Part shown: in pieces, positions 8,068 to 16,040 of the stretch
Numbering within the stretch: the first letter of the stretch is position 1
How the letters are laid out: each line of letters begins with the position of its first letter
Assembly: GCA_003131315.1 (NCBI GenBank)
Contig: PKUV01000101.1
Coordinates: forward strand, 1-39,308
Length of the DNA: 39,308 nt
DNA from: Acidobacteriaceae bacterium
GTDB lineage: Bacteria; Acidobacteriota; Terriglobia; Terriglobales; Acidobacteriaceae
Direction of reading: 5' to 3'
Made by a program: the position numbers and the translations under genes
Notes under the pieces: model-generated
Database searches by the model: none
What the model was told of the DNA's origin: nothing
The model's input: only the letters and a program-made list of their open reading frames with translations

Positions 8068-9390
8068 ATGAGTTGTCCTACCCCAACCACACCTCTGAGC
8101 CGCCGGGAATGGCTTGCGCGGTTGGGTAAGACGATGCTGGTATCTCCCGTGCTCAACATGGCCATGATTAGTATGTCCTGTGGCGGGTCCAAGACCAGCA
8201 ATCCCGGGCCACCCCCGTTGTCCGACGACCAATTTCTGGATGAAATCGAACGTGCCATCTTTCTTTACTTCTGGGAGCAGGCCAGTACGACGACGGGCCA
8301 AGTCAAGGACCGTGCCTTCGCCGCTGGAAATGACAGTCGCACGGTCTCCAGCATTTCGGCCACAGGCTTTGGTCTAACCGCTCTGTGTATCGCGGACCAG
8401 CGCGGCTACATGGCCAGCGCCAACGTCGTCGCGCGTGTGCAGGCTACGTTGAGTTTCCTTCTCAACCAACTGCCGAACCAAAACGGCTTCTTCTACCACT
8501 TCGTGGATATGAATACAGGGCAGAGGGCAAACAACTCCGAGGTCTCTTCGATTGATACCGCAATCCTGCTGTGCGGCGTACTTACCTGCCGGCAACACTT
8601 TCAGGACCAGCAGATCGTAGACCTGGCGACGCAGCTCTATCAGCGCATCAACTGGCCGTGGATGCTCAACGGCGGAAACACGTTCTCCATGGGCTGGACG
8701 CCGGAGAGCGGATTCCTGACTGCGCGATGGGACACTTACTCCGAGCTGATGATGCTGTATCTGTTGGCGATCGGCGCGACGGTGAAACCGATCCCGGCGA
8801 GCGCATGGCAAGTATTTGCGCGTCCGTCGCTGACTTACCATGGTCTGACCTACATTACGAATACCGGCGCGCCCCTGTTCATCCATCAGTACTCCCACGC
8901 CTGGTTCGACTTTCGCAACAAGCAGGACGCCTACGCCAACTACTTCAACAACTCCATCACCGCTACGCAAGCCCACAAGCTGTTCTGTTCGTCGCTAGCC
9001 GGTCAGTTTTCCGATTATTCGACCAACCTGTGGGGAATCACGGCGTCAGACTCGGTGAACGGCTATGTGGCATGGGGCGGGCCACCGCCGATGGGGCCAA
9101 TTGATGGTTCCATCGTTCCCTGTGCCGCCGGCGGATCCATTCCGTTTCTGTCCTCCGACTGCATTGTGGCGCTGCGCAACATCCAGAGCAAGTTCCCCAA
9201 GACATGGCAGAGGTACAGCTTCGTGGACGCGTTCAATCCGCTCGCCGGTTGGTATGACACGGATGTGATCGGGATTGATCTGGGCATCATGATGCTGATG
9301 GCAGAAAACCAGCGTACCGGCTTCGTCTGGAACACATTCATGAAGAACCCTGAAGCCGGGGCCGCAATGACGGCGGTCGGGTTCCACTAG
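8068..9390 (+). CDS. Glucoamylase-like/GH144-type (endo-beta-1,2-glucanase-like) exported protein
   Basis: 440 residues. ATG at 8068 is preceded by AGGAG with 8-nt spacing; an upstream in-frame GTG at 8032 lacks a comparable site. The N terminus has a twin-arginine motif (SRREWL) before a hydrophobic stretch, then SMSCGG, so a Tat-exported lipoprotein is possible, although the lipobox is imperfect. The rest is an all-alpha (alpha/alpha)6 type domain with the signatures of Pfam Glycoamylase/GH144: IERAIFLYFWEQ, SSIDTAILLCG, GWTPESGFLTARWDTYSELMMLYLLAIG, FIHQYSHAWFDFR and the final DVIGIDLGIMMLMAENQRTGFVW. Characterised relatives cut beta-1,2-glucans or related oligosaccharides. It is the third gene of the receptor/GH39 cluster. 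Confidence 0.85.
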   Translation: MSCPTPTTPLSRREWLARLGKTMLVSPVLNMAMISMSCGGSKTSNPGPPPLSDDQFLDEIERAIFLYFWEQASTTTGQVKDRAFAAGNDSRTVSSISATGFGLTALCIADQRGYMASANVVARVQATLSFLLNQLPNQNGFFYHFVDMNTGQRANNSEVSSIDTAILLCGVLTCRQHFQDQQIVDLATQLYQRINWPWMLNGGNTFSMGWTPESGFLTARWDTYSELMMLYLLAIGATVKPIPASAWQVFARPSLTYHGLTYITNTGAPLFIHQYSHAWFDFRNKQDAYANYFNNSITATQAHKLFCSSLAGQFSDYSTNLWGITASDSVNGYVAWGGPPPMGPIDGSIVPCAAGGSIPFLSSDCIVALRNIQSKFPKTWQRYSFVDAFNPLAGWYDTDVIGIDLGIMMLMAENQRTGFVWNTFMKNPEAGAAMTAVGFH

Positions 9391-9422
9391 AGAAGACGTT
9401 AGCGCACTAACTCGTAGCACAC

Positions 9423-9449
9423 GCGGCAGTGATCCCATCACTACGCCGC
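9423..9449 (+). terminator. Hairpin after the glucanase-like gene
   Basis: GCGGC-AGTGAT, CCC loop, ATCACT-AC-GCCGC: an 11-bp stem with a 2-nt bulge, 33 nt after the stop codon. There is no strong T-run, so termination is only plausible. Confidence 0.35.
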
Positions 9450-9608
9450 ATTGCACAACCCTTTAAACTTCCGTCGGCAGGTCATTGATCGCTAGCCTGC
9501 ATGGGAATACAATTCTCCAGTTCTCGACTGCCGCGAAACCCCTCCCCTAGTCGGTAGCGAGCCGAGCGTTTTTCTCTACCCGATGCTCAGATGTGACGGA
9601 AGGACCCT

Positions 9609-12389
9609 ATGAAGCGCGCTTACCTCATCTGCCTGTTTCAGTTTTTGGCCACCACCTTCTTGTTGGCCCAGTCGAATCCTGTTCCTCTAATCAATCAAAC
9701 CGCGAGCGTTGTGTCTCCGATCAGTGCGTCTCAAGCCGACCCGAAAGCTCAAGCCAAGATTCTCGACAGCTACGGCAAGTTGCCGCTGAGCTTCGAGGCC
9801 AATCACGGGCAGGCCGATGCGCGGGTGATGTTTCTGTCGCGCACGGGCGCTTACACTCTTTTTCTCACCGGGGATGAGGCGGTGCTCGCGTTGAGCGGCA
9901 GCAAGGCGGATACGAATAAAGCGAAGATCGCGGGTACCGCTCACACGTTGTTGCGGTCCGGCACGGCTGCGCCCAAAGCCGGTGGCGTGTTGCGGATGAA
10001 GCTTCGCAATGCCAATCCTGCGGCCAAGGTGACTGGCTTGGATGAACTGGCGGGGACGAGCAACTACTTCATTGGCAATGATCCTGCGAAGTGGCGCAGC
10101 AATGTTCCGACTTACGCGAAGGTGAAGTACGAGGGAATTTATTCGGGCATTGACCTGGTTTACTACGGCAACCAGCGGCAACTGGAGTATGACTTTATCG
10201 TTGCGCCGGGTGCGGACCCGCGTCGCATAGAGTTCGACATTAGTGGAGCGCAGCGGATTCGTAAGGACGAGCACGGCGACTTAGTCCTCAAAATGAAGAC
10301 CGGCGAAGACGAAATTCGCTGGCACAAGCCGGTTGTGTATCAGGAGAAAGATGGAGCGCGGCAGGAGATTGCGGCGCATTATGTTATCACGGCTACGAAT
10401 CGGGTGGGATTCGAGGTCGCGAAATATGACGCAAGCAGGCCGCTGTACATCGATCCGCTGATTTACTCCACCTACTTGGGCGGCAGCGGGCGGGACGTTG
10501 GCCACCGCATCGCCGTGAACAGCGCGGGCAACGCTTACGTCACCGGCTACACCTTCTCAACCGACTTTCCGACCACGCCCGGTGCCTTCCAGACAACCTG
10601 CTGTGGGGCCTTCGTGGCCAAGTTGAACTCCGCAGGATCGGCTTTGGTTTACTCCACCTATCTGGGTGGCAGTGGGTATGACGGTGACTCTGGCAACGGT
10701 ATCGCGGCGGACAGCGCGGGCAACGCTTACGTCAACGGCTACACCTCCTCAACCGACTTTCCCACGGTGAATGCTTTGCAGCCAACCTACGGTGGCAATG
10801 GCGACGCGTTCGTGACCAAGATTAACCCCGAGGGCTCGGCTTTGGTTTACTCCACCTATCTGGGCGGCAGCAACTATGACCAAGGCGACGGCATCGCGGT
10901 GGACAGCGCGGGTAACGCTTACGTCACGGGCTCCACGAGCTCAACCGACTTTCCCGTCACGCCCGGTGCCTTCCAGATGACCTACGGCGGCGGCTACGGC
11001 GGCGACGCCTTCGTGGCCAAGATCAATCCCGAGGGCTCGGCTTTGGTTTACTCCACCTATCTGGGTGGCAGCGGGTTTTCGGTTTGGGGTGACTTTGGCA
11101 GCGGTATCGCGGTGGACAGCGTGGGCAACGCTTACGTCACCGGTCAAACCTACTCCACCAACTTTCCAACCAAGAATCCCTTGCAGCCAAACTACGGTGG
11201 CAATGGCGACGTCTTCGCGGCTAAGATTAACCCCGAGGGCTCGGCTTTGGTTTACTCCACCTATCTAGGTGGCAGCGGGGATGAGTGGGGCAACGGCATC
11301 GCGGTGGACAGCGCGGGCAACGCTTACGTCGCTGGCAACACCAACTCAACCAACTTTCCAACCGTGAATCCCTTGCAGCCAAACTACGGTGGCGGCAACG
11401 ACGACGCCTTCGTGGCCAAGATCAACCCCACGGGATCGGCTTTGGTTTACTCCACCTATCTAGGCGGCAGCGGGGATGACGGCGGCTTCGGCATCGCGGT
11501 GGACAGCGCGGGCAACGCGTACGTCACCGGCTACACTATGTCCACCAATTTCCCGACAGAGAGCCCCTTCCAGAAAAGAAAGGATGGCAGCGGCGACGCC
11601 TTCGTGTCCAAGCTCAACCCCACGGGGTCGGCGCTGTTTTACTCCACGTACCTTGGCGGCGGCTCGTATGACCAAGCCAACGGCATCGCGGTGGACAGCG
11701 CGGGCAACGCTTACGTCACGGGCTGGACTGACTCAACCAACTTTCCAACCAAGAATCCCTTTCAAAAATACTACGGTGGCGGTGGCTCCGACGCCTTCGT
11801 GACCAAGATTGATACGAGGGCAGCGACCACAGCTAGACTCACGTCTTCGCCGAATCCGTCCACTTATGGACAGGCGGTGACCTTTACCGCAACGGTCACT
11901 TCCAGCCTCGGTGCGCCGCCGAATGGAGAAACCGTCAAGTTTATGAAGGGTACAACGTCACTGGGAACGGGTGTGCTGAGCGGCGGCTCGGCTAGCTTTA
12001 CGACCTCGACGCTCAAGGTGGGTACAACGGCGGTCACGGCGGTGTACGGCGGTGACTCGAACTTCGCCGGCAGCAAGTCGAAGGCGGTGAGCCAAGTGGT
12101 CGGCAAAGCCACGACCACGACCACTTTGGCTTCGTCGCAGAATCCGTCGAACTCTGGGCAGTCCGTGACCTTTACGGCGAGCGTGGCGCCGCAGTTCGGC
12201 GGCACGGTCACCGGGACAGTCACCTTCTACGATGGCACGACGCTCTTGAAGAGTGTGGCCCTGAGCGGAGGGGTGGCTAAGTACACAACCAAGACGCTGA
12301 CCTCGGGCACGCACAGCATCACGGCGACGTACAACGGAAGCACCAGCTTCGACGGCAGTTCGGCTTCGCTGACACAGACGGTGAATTAG
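9609..12389 (+). CDS. Secreted DUF7948 / SBBP beta-propeller repeat protein with two Ig-like domains
   Basis: 926 residues. ATG 9609 has GGAAGGA about 5 nt upstream and is followed by a signal peptide (core LICLFQFLATTFLLA). Residues about 50-280 form the DUF7948-type N-terminal domain (LSFEANHGQADARVMFLSR, NYFIGNDPAKW, VYYGNQRQLEYDFIV). Seven SBBP repeats follow (YSTYLGGS ... GIAVDSAGNAYVTG ... FPT), consistent with a seven-bladed propeller. The C terminus holds two Ig-like modules (about 740-830 and 835-926, each starting with a TTxxLxSSxNPS pattern). No enzymatic residues are recognised; such proteins are common in Acidobacteriota and presumed to act at or outside the cell surface. The spacing from the glucanase gene (218 bp with a hairpin) suggests a separate unit. 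Confidence 0.88.
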   Translation: MKRAYLICLFQFLATTFLLAQSNPVPLINQTASVVSPISASQADPKAQAKILDSYGKLPLSFEANHGQADARVMFLSRTGAYTLFLTGDEAVLALSGSKADTNKAKIAGTAHTLLRSGTAAPKAGGVLRMKLRNANPAAKVTGLDELAGTSNYFIGNDPAKWRSNVPTYAKVKYEGIYSGIDLVYYGNQRQLEYDFIVAPGADPRRIEFDISGAQRIRKDEHGDLVLKMKTGEDEIRWHKPVVYQEKDGARQEIAAHYVITATNRVGFEVAKYDASRPLYIDPLIYSTYLGGSGRDVGHRIAVNSAGNAYVTGYTFSTDFPTTPGAFQTTCCGAFVAKLNSAGSALVYSTYLGGSGYDGDSGNGIAADSAGNAYVNGYTSSTDFPTVNALQPTYGGNGDAFVTKINPEGSALVYSTYLGGSNYDQGDGIAVDSAGNAYVTGSTSSTDFPVTPGAFQMTYGGGYGGDAFVAKINPEGSALVYSTYLGGSGFSVWGDFGSGIAVDSVGNAYVTGQTYSTNFPTKNPLQPNYGGNGDVFAAKINPEGSALVYSTYLGGSGDEWGNGIAVDSAGNAYVAGNTNSTNFPTVNPLQPNYGGGNDDAFVAKINPTGSALVYSTYLGGSGDDGGFGIAVDSAGNAYVTGYTMSTNFPTESPFQKRKDGSGDAFVSKLNPTGSALFYSTYLGGGSYDQANGIAVDSAGNAYVTGWTDSTNFPTKNPFQKYYGGGGSDAFVTKIDTRAATTARLTSSPNPSTYGQAVTFTATVTSSLGAPPNGETVKFMKGTTSLGTGVLSGGSASFTTSTLKVGTTAVTAVYGGDSNFAGSKSKAVSQVVGKATTTTTLASSQNPSNSGQSVTFTASVAPQFGGTVTGTVTFYDGTTLLKSVALSGGVAKYTTKTLTSGTHSITATYNGSTSFDGSSASLTQTVN
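10464..11810 (+). repeat. Coding tandem repeats (SBBP units)
   Basis: Seven units begin with the YSTYLGG codons at about 10464, 10650, 10848, 11049, 11253, 11448 and 11640, spaced 186-204 bp, always a multiple of three. The DNA around each unit start (GGCTTTGGTTTACTCCACC in most copies) is nearly identical, indicating recent duplication or gene conversion. Confidence 0.85.
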
Positions 12390-12607
12390 GGATCGGCGGA
12401 ATTGCTAAACCTGTAAACGCCGGAGCAAAAATCGACCCCATCACGCCGTGGAAGTCTTAAAGCAGCCGCGGCGACTTCCAAAGTTGACCAGATCTTTTCG
12501 CCCTGCTGGTGAGCCAGTTCGTACTGGCGGCGGAGGATCTGGTCCCCGCGCTTGGAGAGGTTGGGCTGGGTAGCCGACGGCTGCCAATTGGGAAAGTCTG
12601 TAAGTGA
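12386..12607 (-). pseudogene. Possible degraded small coding sequence next to tRNA-Gly
   Basis: An open frame of about 73 codons ends in TAA at 12386, overlapping the end of the SBBP gene. Its codons are GC-rich in third positions, and the peptide (QILRRQYELAHQQGEKIW) looks helical. No ATG, GTG or TTG lies at its 5' end before the tRNA, so it may be a remnant whose start was lost, or chance. No family is recognised. Confidence 0.25.
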
Positions 12608-12616
12608 TTGACAAGA

Positions 12617-12691
12617 TGGAGCGGGAGACGGGGATCGAACCCGTGACATCCAGCTTGGGAAGCTGGCGTTCTACCGCTGAACTACTCCCGC
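12617..12691 (-). tRNA. tRNA-Gly (anticodon CCC)
   Basis: Full cloverleaf on the minus strand: acceptor GCGGGAG pairs with CTCCCGC, discriminator T, CCA encoded. D-arm GTTC...GAAC with AGCGGTA loop. The anticodon stem CCAGC/GCTGG encloses loop TTCCCAA, giving anticodon CCC. T-arm ACGGG/CCCGT with loop TTCGATC. U73 and C35-C36 fit glycine identity. It reads GGG codons. Confidence 0.95.
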
Positions 12692-12834
12692 TCAACTTCG
12701 TTAGACTACCATTCCGCTCTATCCAAGACAACGCTCCCTAACACCGTCATCTGCGTTTGCCTTTCTCTCGCACTGCTCGTAAGATTCCCGCTCGGGACTT
12801 CCATCCGAATTCATCCCACGTCGCAGGAGCCTTG

Positions 12835-14496
12835 ATGTCCACCGATTCCCTTCCCCCGAAGTACAAGTCGCGCCGCAACTTCCTTCGCGCAGGGGTGACC
12901 GCTACCATTGCCACGGCCGCCTACCCGGCGCTCGGCTCAACTCGTGTTGTCAACCCTGCGCCTGCGCCCGCACCGGCCGTCAAGGATTCCGAGCTCGATG
13001 AGATCACGATTGACGATCTCCAGAAGGCCTTCCAGTCCGGCCAGTATTCCTCCCGCTCTTTGACCGAGAAATACCTGGCACGCATTCAGGAGATCGACAA
13101 AGCCGGACCCATGCTCAACTCCGTCATCGAGCTCAACCCCGAGGCTCTCCACATCGCCGAGGCGCTCGACCAGGAGCGCAAGGTGAAGGGGCCGCGCGGG
13201 CCGCTTCATGGCATTCCCGTGCTCATCAAGGACAACATCGATACCTCGGACCGCATGAACACGACAGCGGGTTCGCTGGCGCTGCTGGGATCGCGCCCTC
13301 CCAACGACGCTTTCGTCGCCGCGCAGTTGCGTAAGGCCGGTGCCGTGATCCTGGGCAAAACCAATCTCAGTGAGTGGGCCAACATTCGCTCCAGTCATTC
13401 CACCAGCGGCTGGAGCGGCCGCGGCGGACTTACTCGTAACCCTTATGCTCTCGACCGCAATCCGTGTGGGTCGAGCTCCGGGACTGGAGCTGCCGTGTCC
13501 GCGAATCTCTGCGTTGCCGGTGTGGGTACGGAGACGGACGGGTCGGTCGTCTGTCCTGCTTCTGCGAACGGTCTGGCAGGGCTTAAACCTACGGTTGGAC
13601 TTGTCAGTCGCACCGGCATCGTTCCGATCTCGCACAGTCAGGACACGGCGGGTCCGATGGCTCGCACGGTGCGGGATGTCGCCATTCTTCTCGGTGCCAT
13701 GGCTGGAACGGATCCACAAGATCCCGCAACCGCTGACAGTCAGGGCAAGCTGTCCCCCGACTACACAAGATACCTCGATCCGGCAGGACTCAAAGGCGCG
13801 CGCCTGGGAGTGGTGCGCAAATATTTCGGCTTCAACGATGCCGTCGACCAGCTTATGGACACGCTCATCGGCGAGATGAAGCGTGCTGGCGCTGAGATCG
13901 TCGATCCCGCCGACATTCCCACCATTGGCAAGTTCGACGAGAGCGAGCTCACCGTCTTCTACTACGAACTTAAGGCGGACCTTGCGGCATATCTTGCTCG
14001 CCGCGGCAGCTCTTCACCGATTAAGAGTTTGAAGGATGTAATTGAGTTCAACGAACTCAATCGCGGCCGGGAAATGCCCTACTTCGGGCAAGACATTTTT
14101 CTCAAGTCGGAACAGAAGGGCCCGCTCACCTCGAAGGAATATCTCGACGCGCTGGCCTTGAATCGCCAACTCACACGCTCCGAGGGCATCGACTTCGTTA
14201 TGGACAAGTTCAAACTCGACGCGCTCGTCGCCCCCACGGGAGGCCCCGCCTGGCTCACCGACCTGATCAATGGCGATCACGCCGCCGGAGGCAGTTCGAG
14301 CGCCGCCGCCGTCGCCGGCTATCCCAATATCAACGTGACAGCCGGACATCTCTGGGGGCTGCCGGTCGGCATCTCTTTCTTCGGACGCGCCTGGAGCGAA
14401 CCTACCCTGCTCAAGATCGCCTATTCGTTCGAGCAGTTAACGAAAGCCCGTCAGAAGCCGCGCTTCCTGCCGACGATGGATATTCCAGCGTCCTGA
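12835..14496 (+). CDS. Amidase-signature hydrolase, Tat-exported
   Basis: 553 residues. ATG 12835 has AGGAG with 5-nt spacing; an upstream in-frame start at 12757 has none and would displace the signal. SRRNFLRAG (about residues 13-21) is a strong twin-arginine signal followed by a hydrophobic Ala-rich core. The amidase-signature Ser-cisSer-Lys triad is visible: Lys132 (PVLIKDNIDT), Ser214 in CGSSSGTGA and Ser237 in ETDGSVVCPAS. The motif form resembles peptide amidases and other exported members of the family, which hydrolyse amide bonds of peptides or small molecules. The substrate cannot be assigned. It stands alone on the plus strand, convergent with the next gene. Confidence 0.9.
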   Translation: MSTDSLPPKYKSRRNFLRAGVTATIATAAYPALGSTRVVNPAPAPAPAVKDSELDEITIDDLQKAFQSGQYSSRSLTEKYLARIQEIDKAGPMLNSVIELNPEALHIAEALDQERKVKGPRGPLHGIPVLIKDNIDTSDRMNTTAGSLALLGSRPPNDAFVAAQLRKAGAVILGKTNLSEWANIRSSHSTSGWSGRGGLTRNPYALDRNPCGSSSGTGAAVSANLCVAGVGTETDGSVVCPASANGLAGLKPTVGLVSRTGIVPISHSQDTAGPMARTVRDVAILLGAMAGTDPQDPATADSQGKLSPDYTRYLDPAGLKGARLGVVRKYFGFNDAVDQLMDTLIGEMKRAGAEIVDPADIPTIGKFDESELTVFYYELKADLAAYLARRGSSSPIKSLKDVIEFNELNRGREMPYFGQDIFLKSEQKGPLTSKEYLDALALNRQLTRSEGIDFVMDKFKLDALVAPTGGPAWLTDLINGDHAAGGSSSAAAVAGYPNINVTAGHLWGLPVGISFFGRAWSEPTLLKIAYSFEQLTKARQKPRFLPTMDIPAS

Positions 14497-14507
14497 CAAA
14501 ATCTTGG

Positions 14508-14583
14508 CCACAGAGGACACAGAGGAACACAGGCGAAAGCTCAACTTGTTACTCCTCTGTGAACCCCTGTGCCCCCTGTGGTT
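14508..14583. repeat. Palindromic repeat, CACAGAGG/CCTGTGGT family (copy 1)
   Basis: Left arm 14508-14533 (CCACAGAGGACACAGAGGAA start) and right arm 14552-14583 (ending CCCCCTGTGGTT) form a long imperfect hairpin between the convergent amidase and secreted-protein genes. A second copy is at 25897-25977. It may serve as a bidirectional terminator-like structure. Confidence 0.75.
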
Positions 14584-14590
14584 CGAGCTT

Positions 14591-15523
14591 TTATCGCTGC
14601 GAAGTTGGGCCTGAACTCGGGGACTTGTCGAGGCTCGGTTTGTCCGGAATTGCGGGCGCGGTTGGAGCGGGTGGAATGGAAGTTGCGGTCGGCCCGGGCG
14701 CGTGCTGCGGCTCGTTCGATCCCGGCACGAACGGCGATGGCGTAGCAAACAGCGGGTCTGGCAGCGAATCGGGCAGCGACCGCGCTTGCGACGGCCGGAT
14801 TCCCTTGGCTTCTACGATCGACCATCGCCAATCTTCATCGGGGCCGGGGGTGATCCCGATATTTTCGTGAAACGCGGTTGTGCTGAAGGGCTTGGCCGTG
14901 GCCTTGAGGTGATAGAGGAGCGTTACGTCGGAACGTCGCTCGACGGCGACTGGCGCAACGCCTTGAGCGGCGGGAATTACACGCGCACGCGCGGCCACTT
15001 CGGCGTTCTCTCCAGGCTTGCGTTCAAGCGTCAGGCCAATGGTGATTTCGCTAAGGTCCCAGTCGGTTCCATTGAATACTTCCAGTTGCAGACTTTCATC
15101 CTGAATGGAACCGGGGCCGTCTATTTTGAGCAGCTCGGTGAGCGGCAAATCTTCGATCAGAACCGGCTTGATCAGCAGCGAGCTGGCCCGGGCGTTGAAA
15201 GACAGACTGCAGGTTACATCGGGCGACGACACTTTGAGGGTATTGCCGGAAGGGTCAATGGAAAACACGGTCTTGTCTTTGTTGGCTGGCCTTGCTTTCT
15301 TGGCGTCCTCCGTGACCTGGGCCAGATTGTCGTTATCGATGACAGGGCGGCCTGGGTCCGGCTGTTGTTGAGGCTGCTGCTGCAATTTGTTTTTGCGCAG
15401 GTTGCGGGCGAGGTCGCCGAGCGAGGGGTCATTGTCTTGCGCCGAAGCAGCTGACGGGACGAGCAGCACGACGAGCAGCACGACGGGCGCGACCAACCGC
15501 AAGCTGGGGAATCTGGATCGCAT
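14591..15523 (-). CDS. Secreted protein of unknown function
   Basis: 310 residues with a clear signal peptide (LVAPVVLLVVLLVPSAASA, cleavage before QDNDPSLGD). A Gln/Pro-rich linker follows (about 48-60). The central beta-rich region (about 85-230, VTCSLSFNARASSLLIKP, LQLEVFNGTDWDLSEITIGLTL) resembles no family I recognise, and the tail is Pro/Ser-rich and probably disordered. ATG 15523 lacks a good Shine-Dalgarno. It is convergent with the amidase gene, separated by a palindromic repeat. It may be a periplasmic or surface protein. Confidence 0.75.
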   Translation of the reverse strand: MRSRFPSLRLVAPVVLLVVLLVPSAASAQDNDPSLGDLARNLRKNKLQQQPQQQPDPGRPVIDNDNLAQVTEDAKKARPANKDKTVFSIDPSGNTLKVSSPDVTCSLSFNARASSLLIKPVLIEDLPLTELLKIDGPGSIQDESLQLEVFNGTDWDLSEITIGLTLERKPGENAEVAARARVIPAAQGVAPVAVERRSDVTLLYHLKATAKPFSTTAFHENIGITPGPDEDWRWSIVEAKGIRPSQARSLPDSLPDPLFATPSPFVPGSNEPQHAPGPTATSIPPAPTAPAIPDKPSLDKSPSSGPTSQR

Positions 15524-15716
15524 GATTTCGGTCGCTGAGCGGCACGTGCGGCCTCAGCGGGTCCACATAGAAAGTCTAGGCGAGATGGAACGGAAAAGAA
15601 GTTACCGAAGGGACACGGTAGTGCTAGCACTTCCAGGGATGGAAAGGGGCATGAACGCGCTCAAATCGAAGGGACGCGCAACGGGGCGCGCCCATGCCCT
15701 TTCACCAGTCGTTTCT

Positions 15717-15839
15717 TTACAGCAGGCCAGAGGTACGGAGACGGGTGATCGGATCGCTTACCGGCATTGGTTGACGCTTAAAAACCCAGCGCGCCACCGC
15801 TATCCCCAATGCCGCATAACACAGATGCCAGATTTTCAT
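15717..15839 (-). CDS. Predicted 40-residue single-pass membrane protein
   Basis: ATG at 15839, TAA at 15717. The peptide starts MKIWHLCYAALGIAVARWVF, a short Lys-led hydrophobic segment ending in Arg/Lys (KRQ), followed by a polar tail ending TSGLL. GGGGAG lies 7 nt upstream, a near-ideal ribosome-binding site. The codons are coherent and otherwise nothing explains this interval. Length and topology (one helix, positive inside at the C side) are like many small regulatory membrane proteins. No family is recognised. The leader carries two interleaved inverted repeats that include the ribosome-binding site. Confidence 0.5.
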   Translation of the reverse strand: MKIWHLCYAALGIAVARWVFKRQPMPVSDPITRLRTSGLL

Positions 15840-15846
15840 AAGATCG

Positions 15847-15889
15847 CTCCCCACGCCGGACCTTTACTGGGGAGAGACTACGAAGGTCC
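15847..15889 (-). promoter_or_regulatory. Candidate H-type pseudoknot sequestering the small ORF ribosome-binding site
   Basis: On the minus strand the order is GGACCTT (15889-15883), CTCCCCA (15874-15868), AAGGTCC (15864-15858), TGGGGAG (15853-15847). Arms 1 and 3 pair (7 bp) and arms 2 and 4 pair (7 bp), which is the topology of an H-type pseudoknot. Arm 4 contains the GGGGAG Shine-Dalgarno of the small ORF. Several riboswitch classes that control translation use this fold, but no known consensus is matched convincingly. Confidence 0.4.
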
Positions 15890-16040
15890 CGTCGTGAACT
15901 AACCTTAACCCTGCTTCATTGGCAGGTCTAGTCCACGAAGGTGCTATGAATTCCAGGAAAAGTAATCGTGGGTACCCAATGCGCAGTAACCGTGCGCTGG
16001 AGGGACAGGCGGGGACGCCCGACTCTCCACCAGCAAGTGC

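Noticed and set aside
10464-11810. Tandem repeats that might be read as a CRISPR-like or satellite array
   Set aside because: The repeat period is 186-204 bp, always in frame, and encodes SBBP protein units.
15847-15900. Resemblance of the leader (TCACGACGG) to SAM/SAH riboswitches
   Set aside because: Only a few bases agree and the conserved core of that class is not present; kept only as an unassigned pseudoknot candidate.
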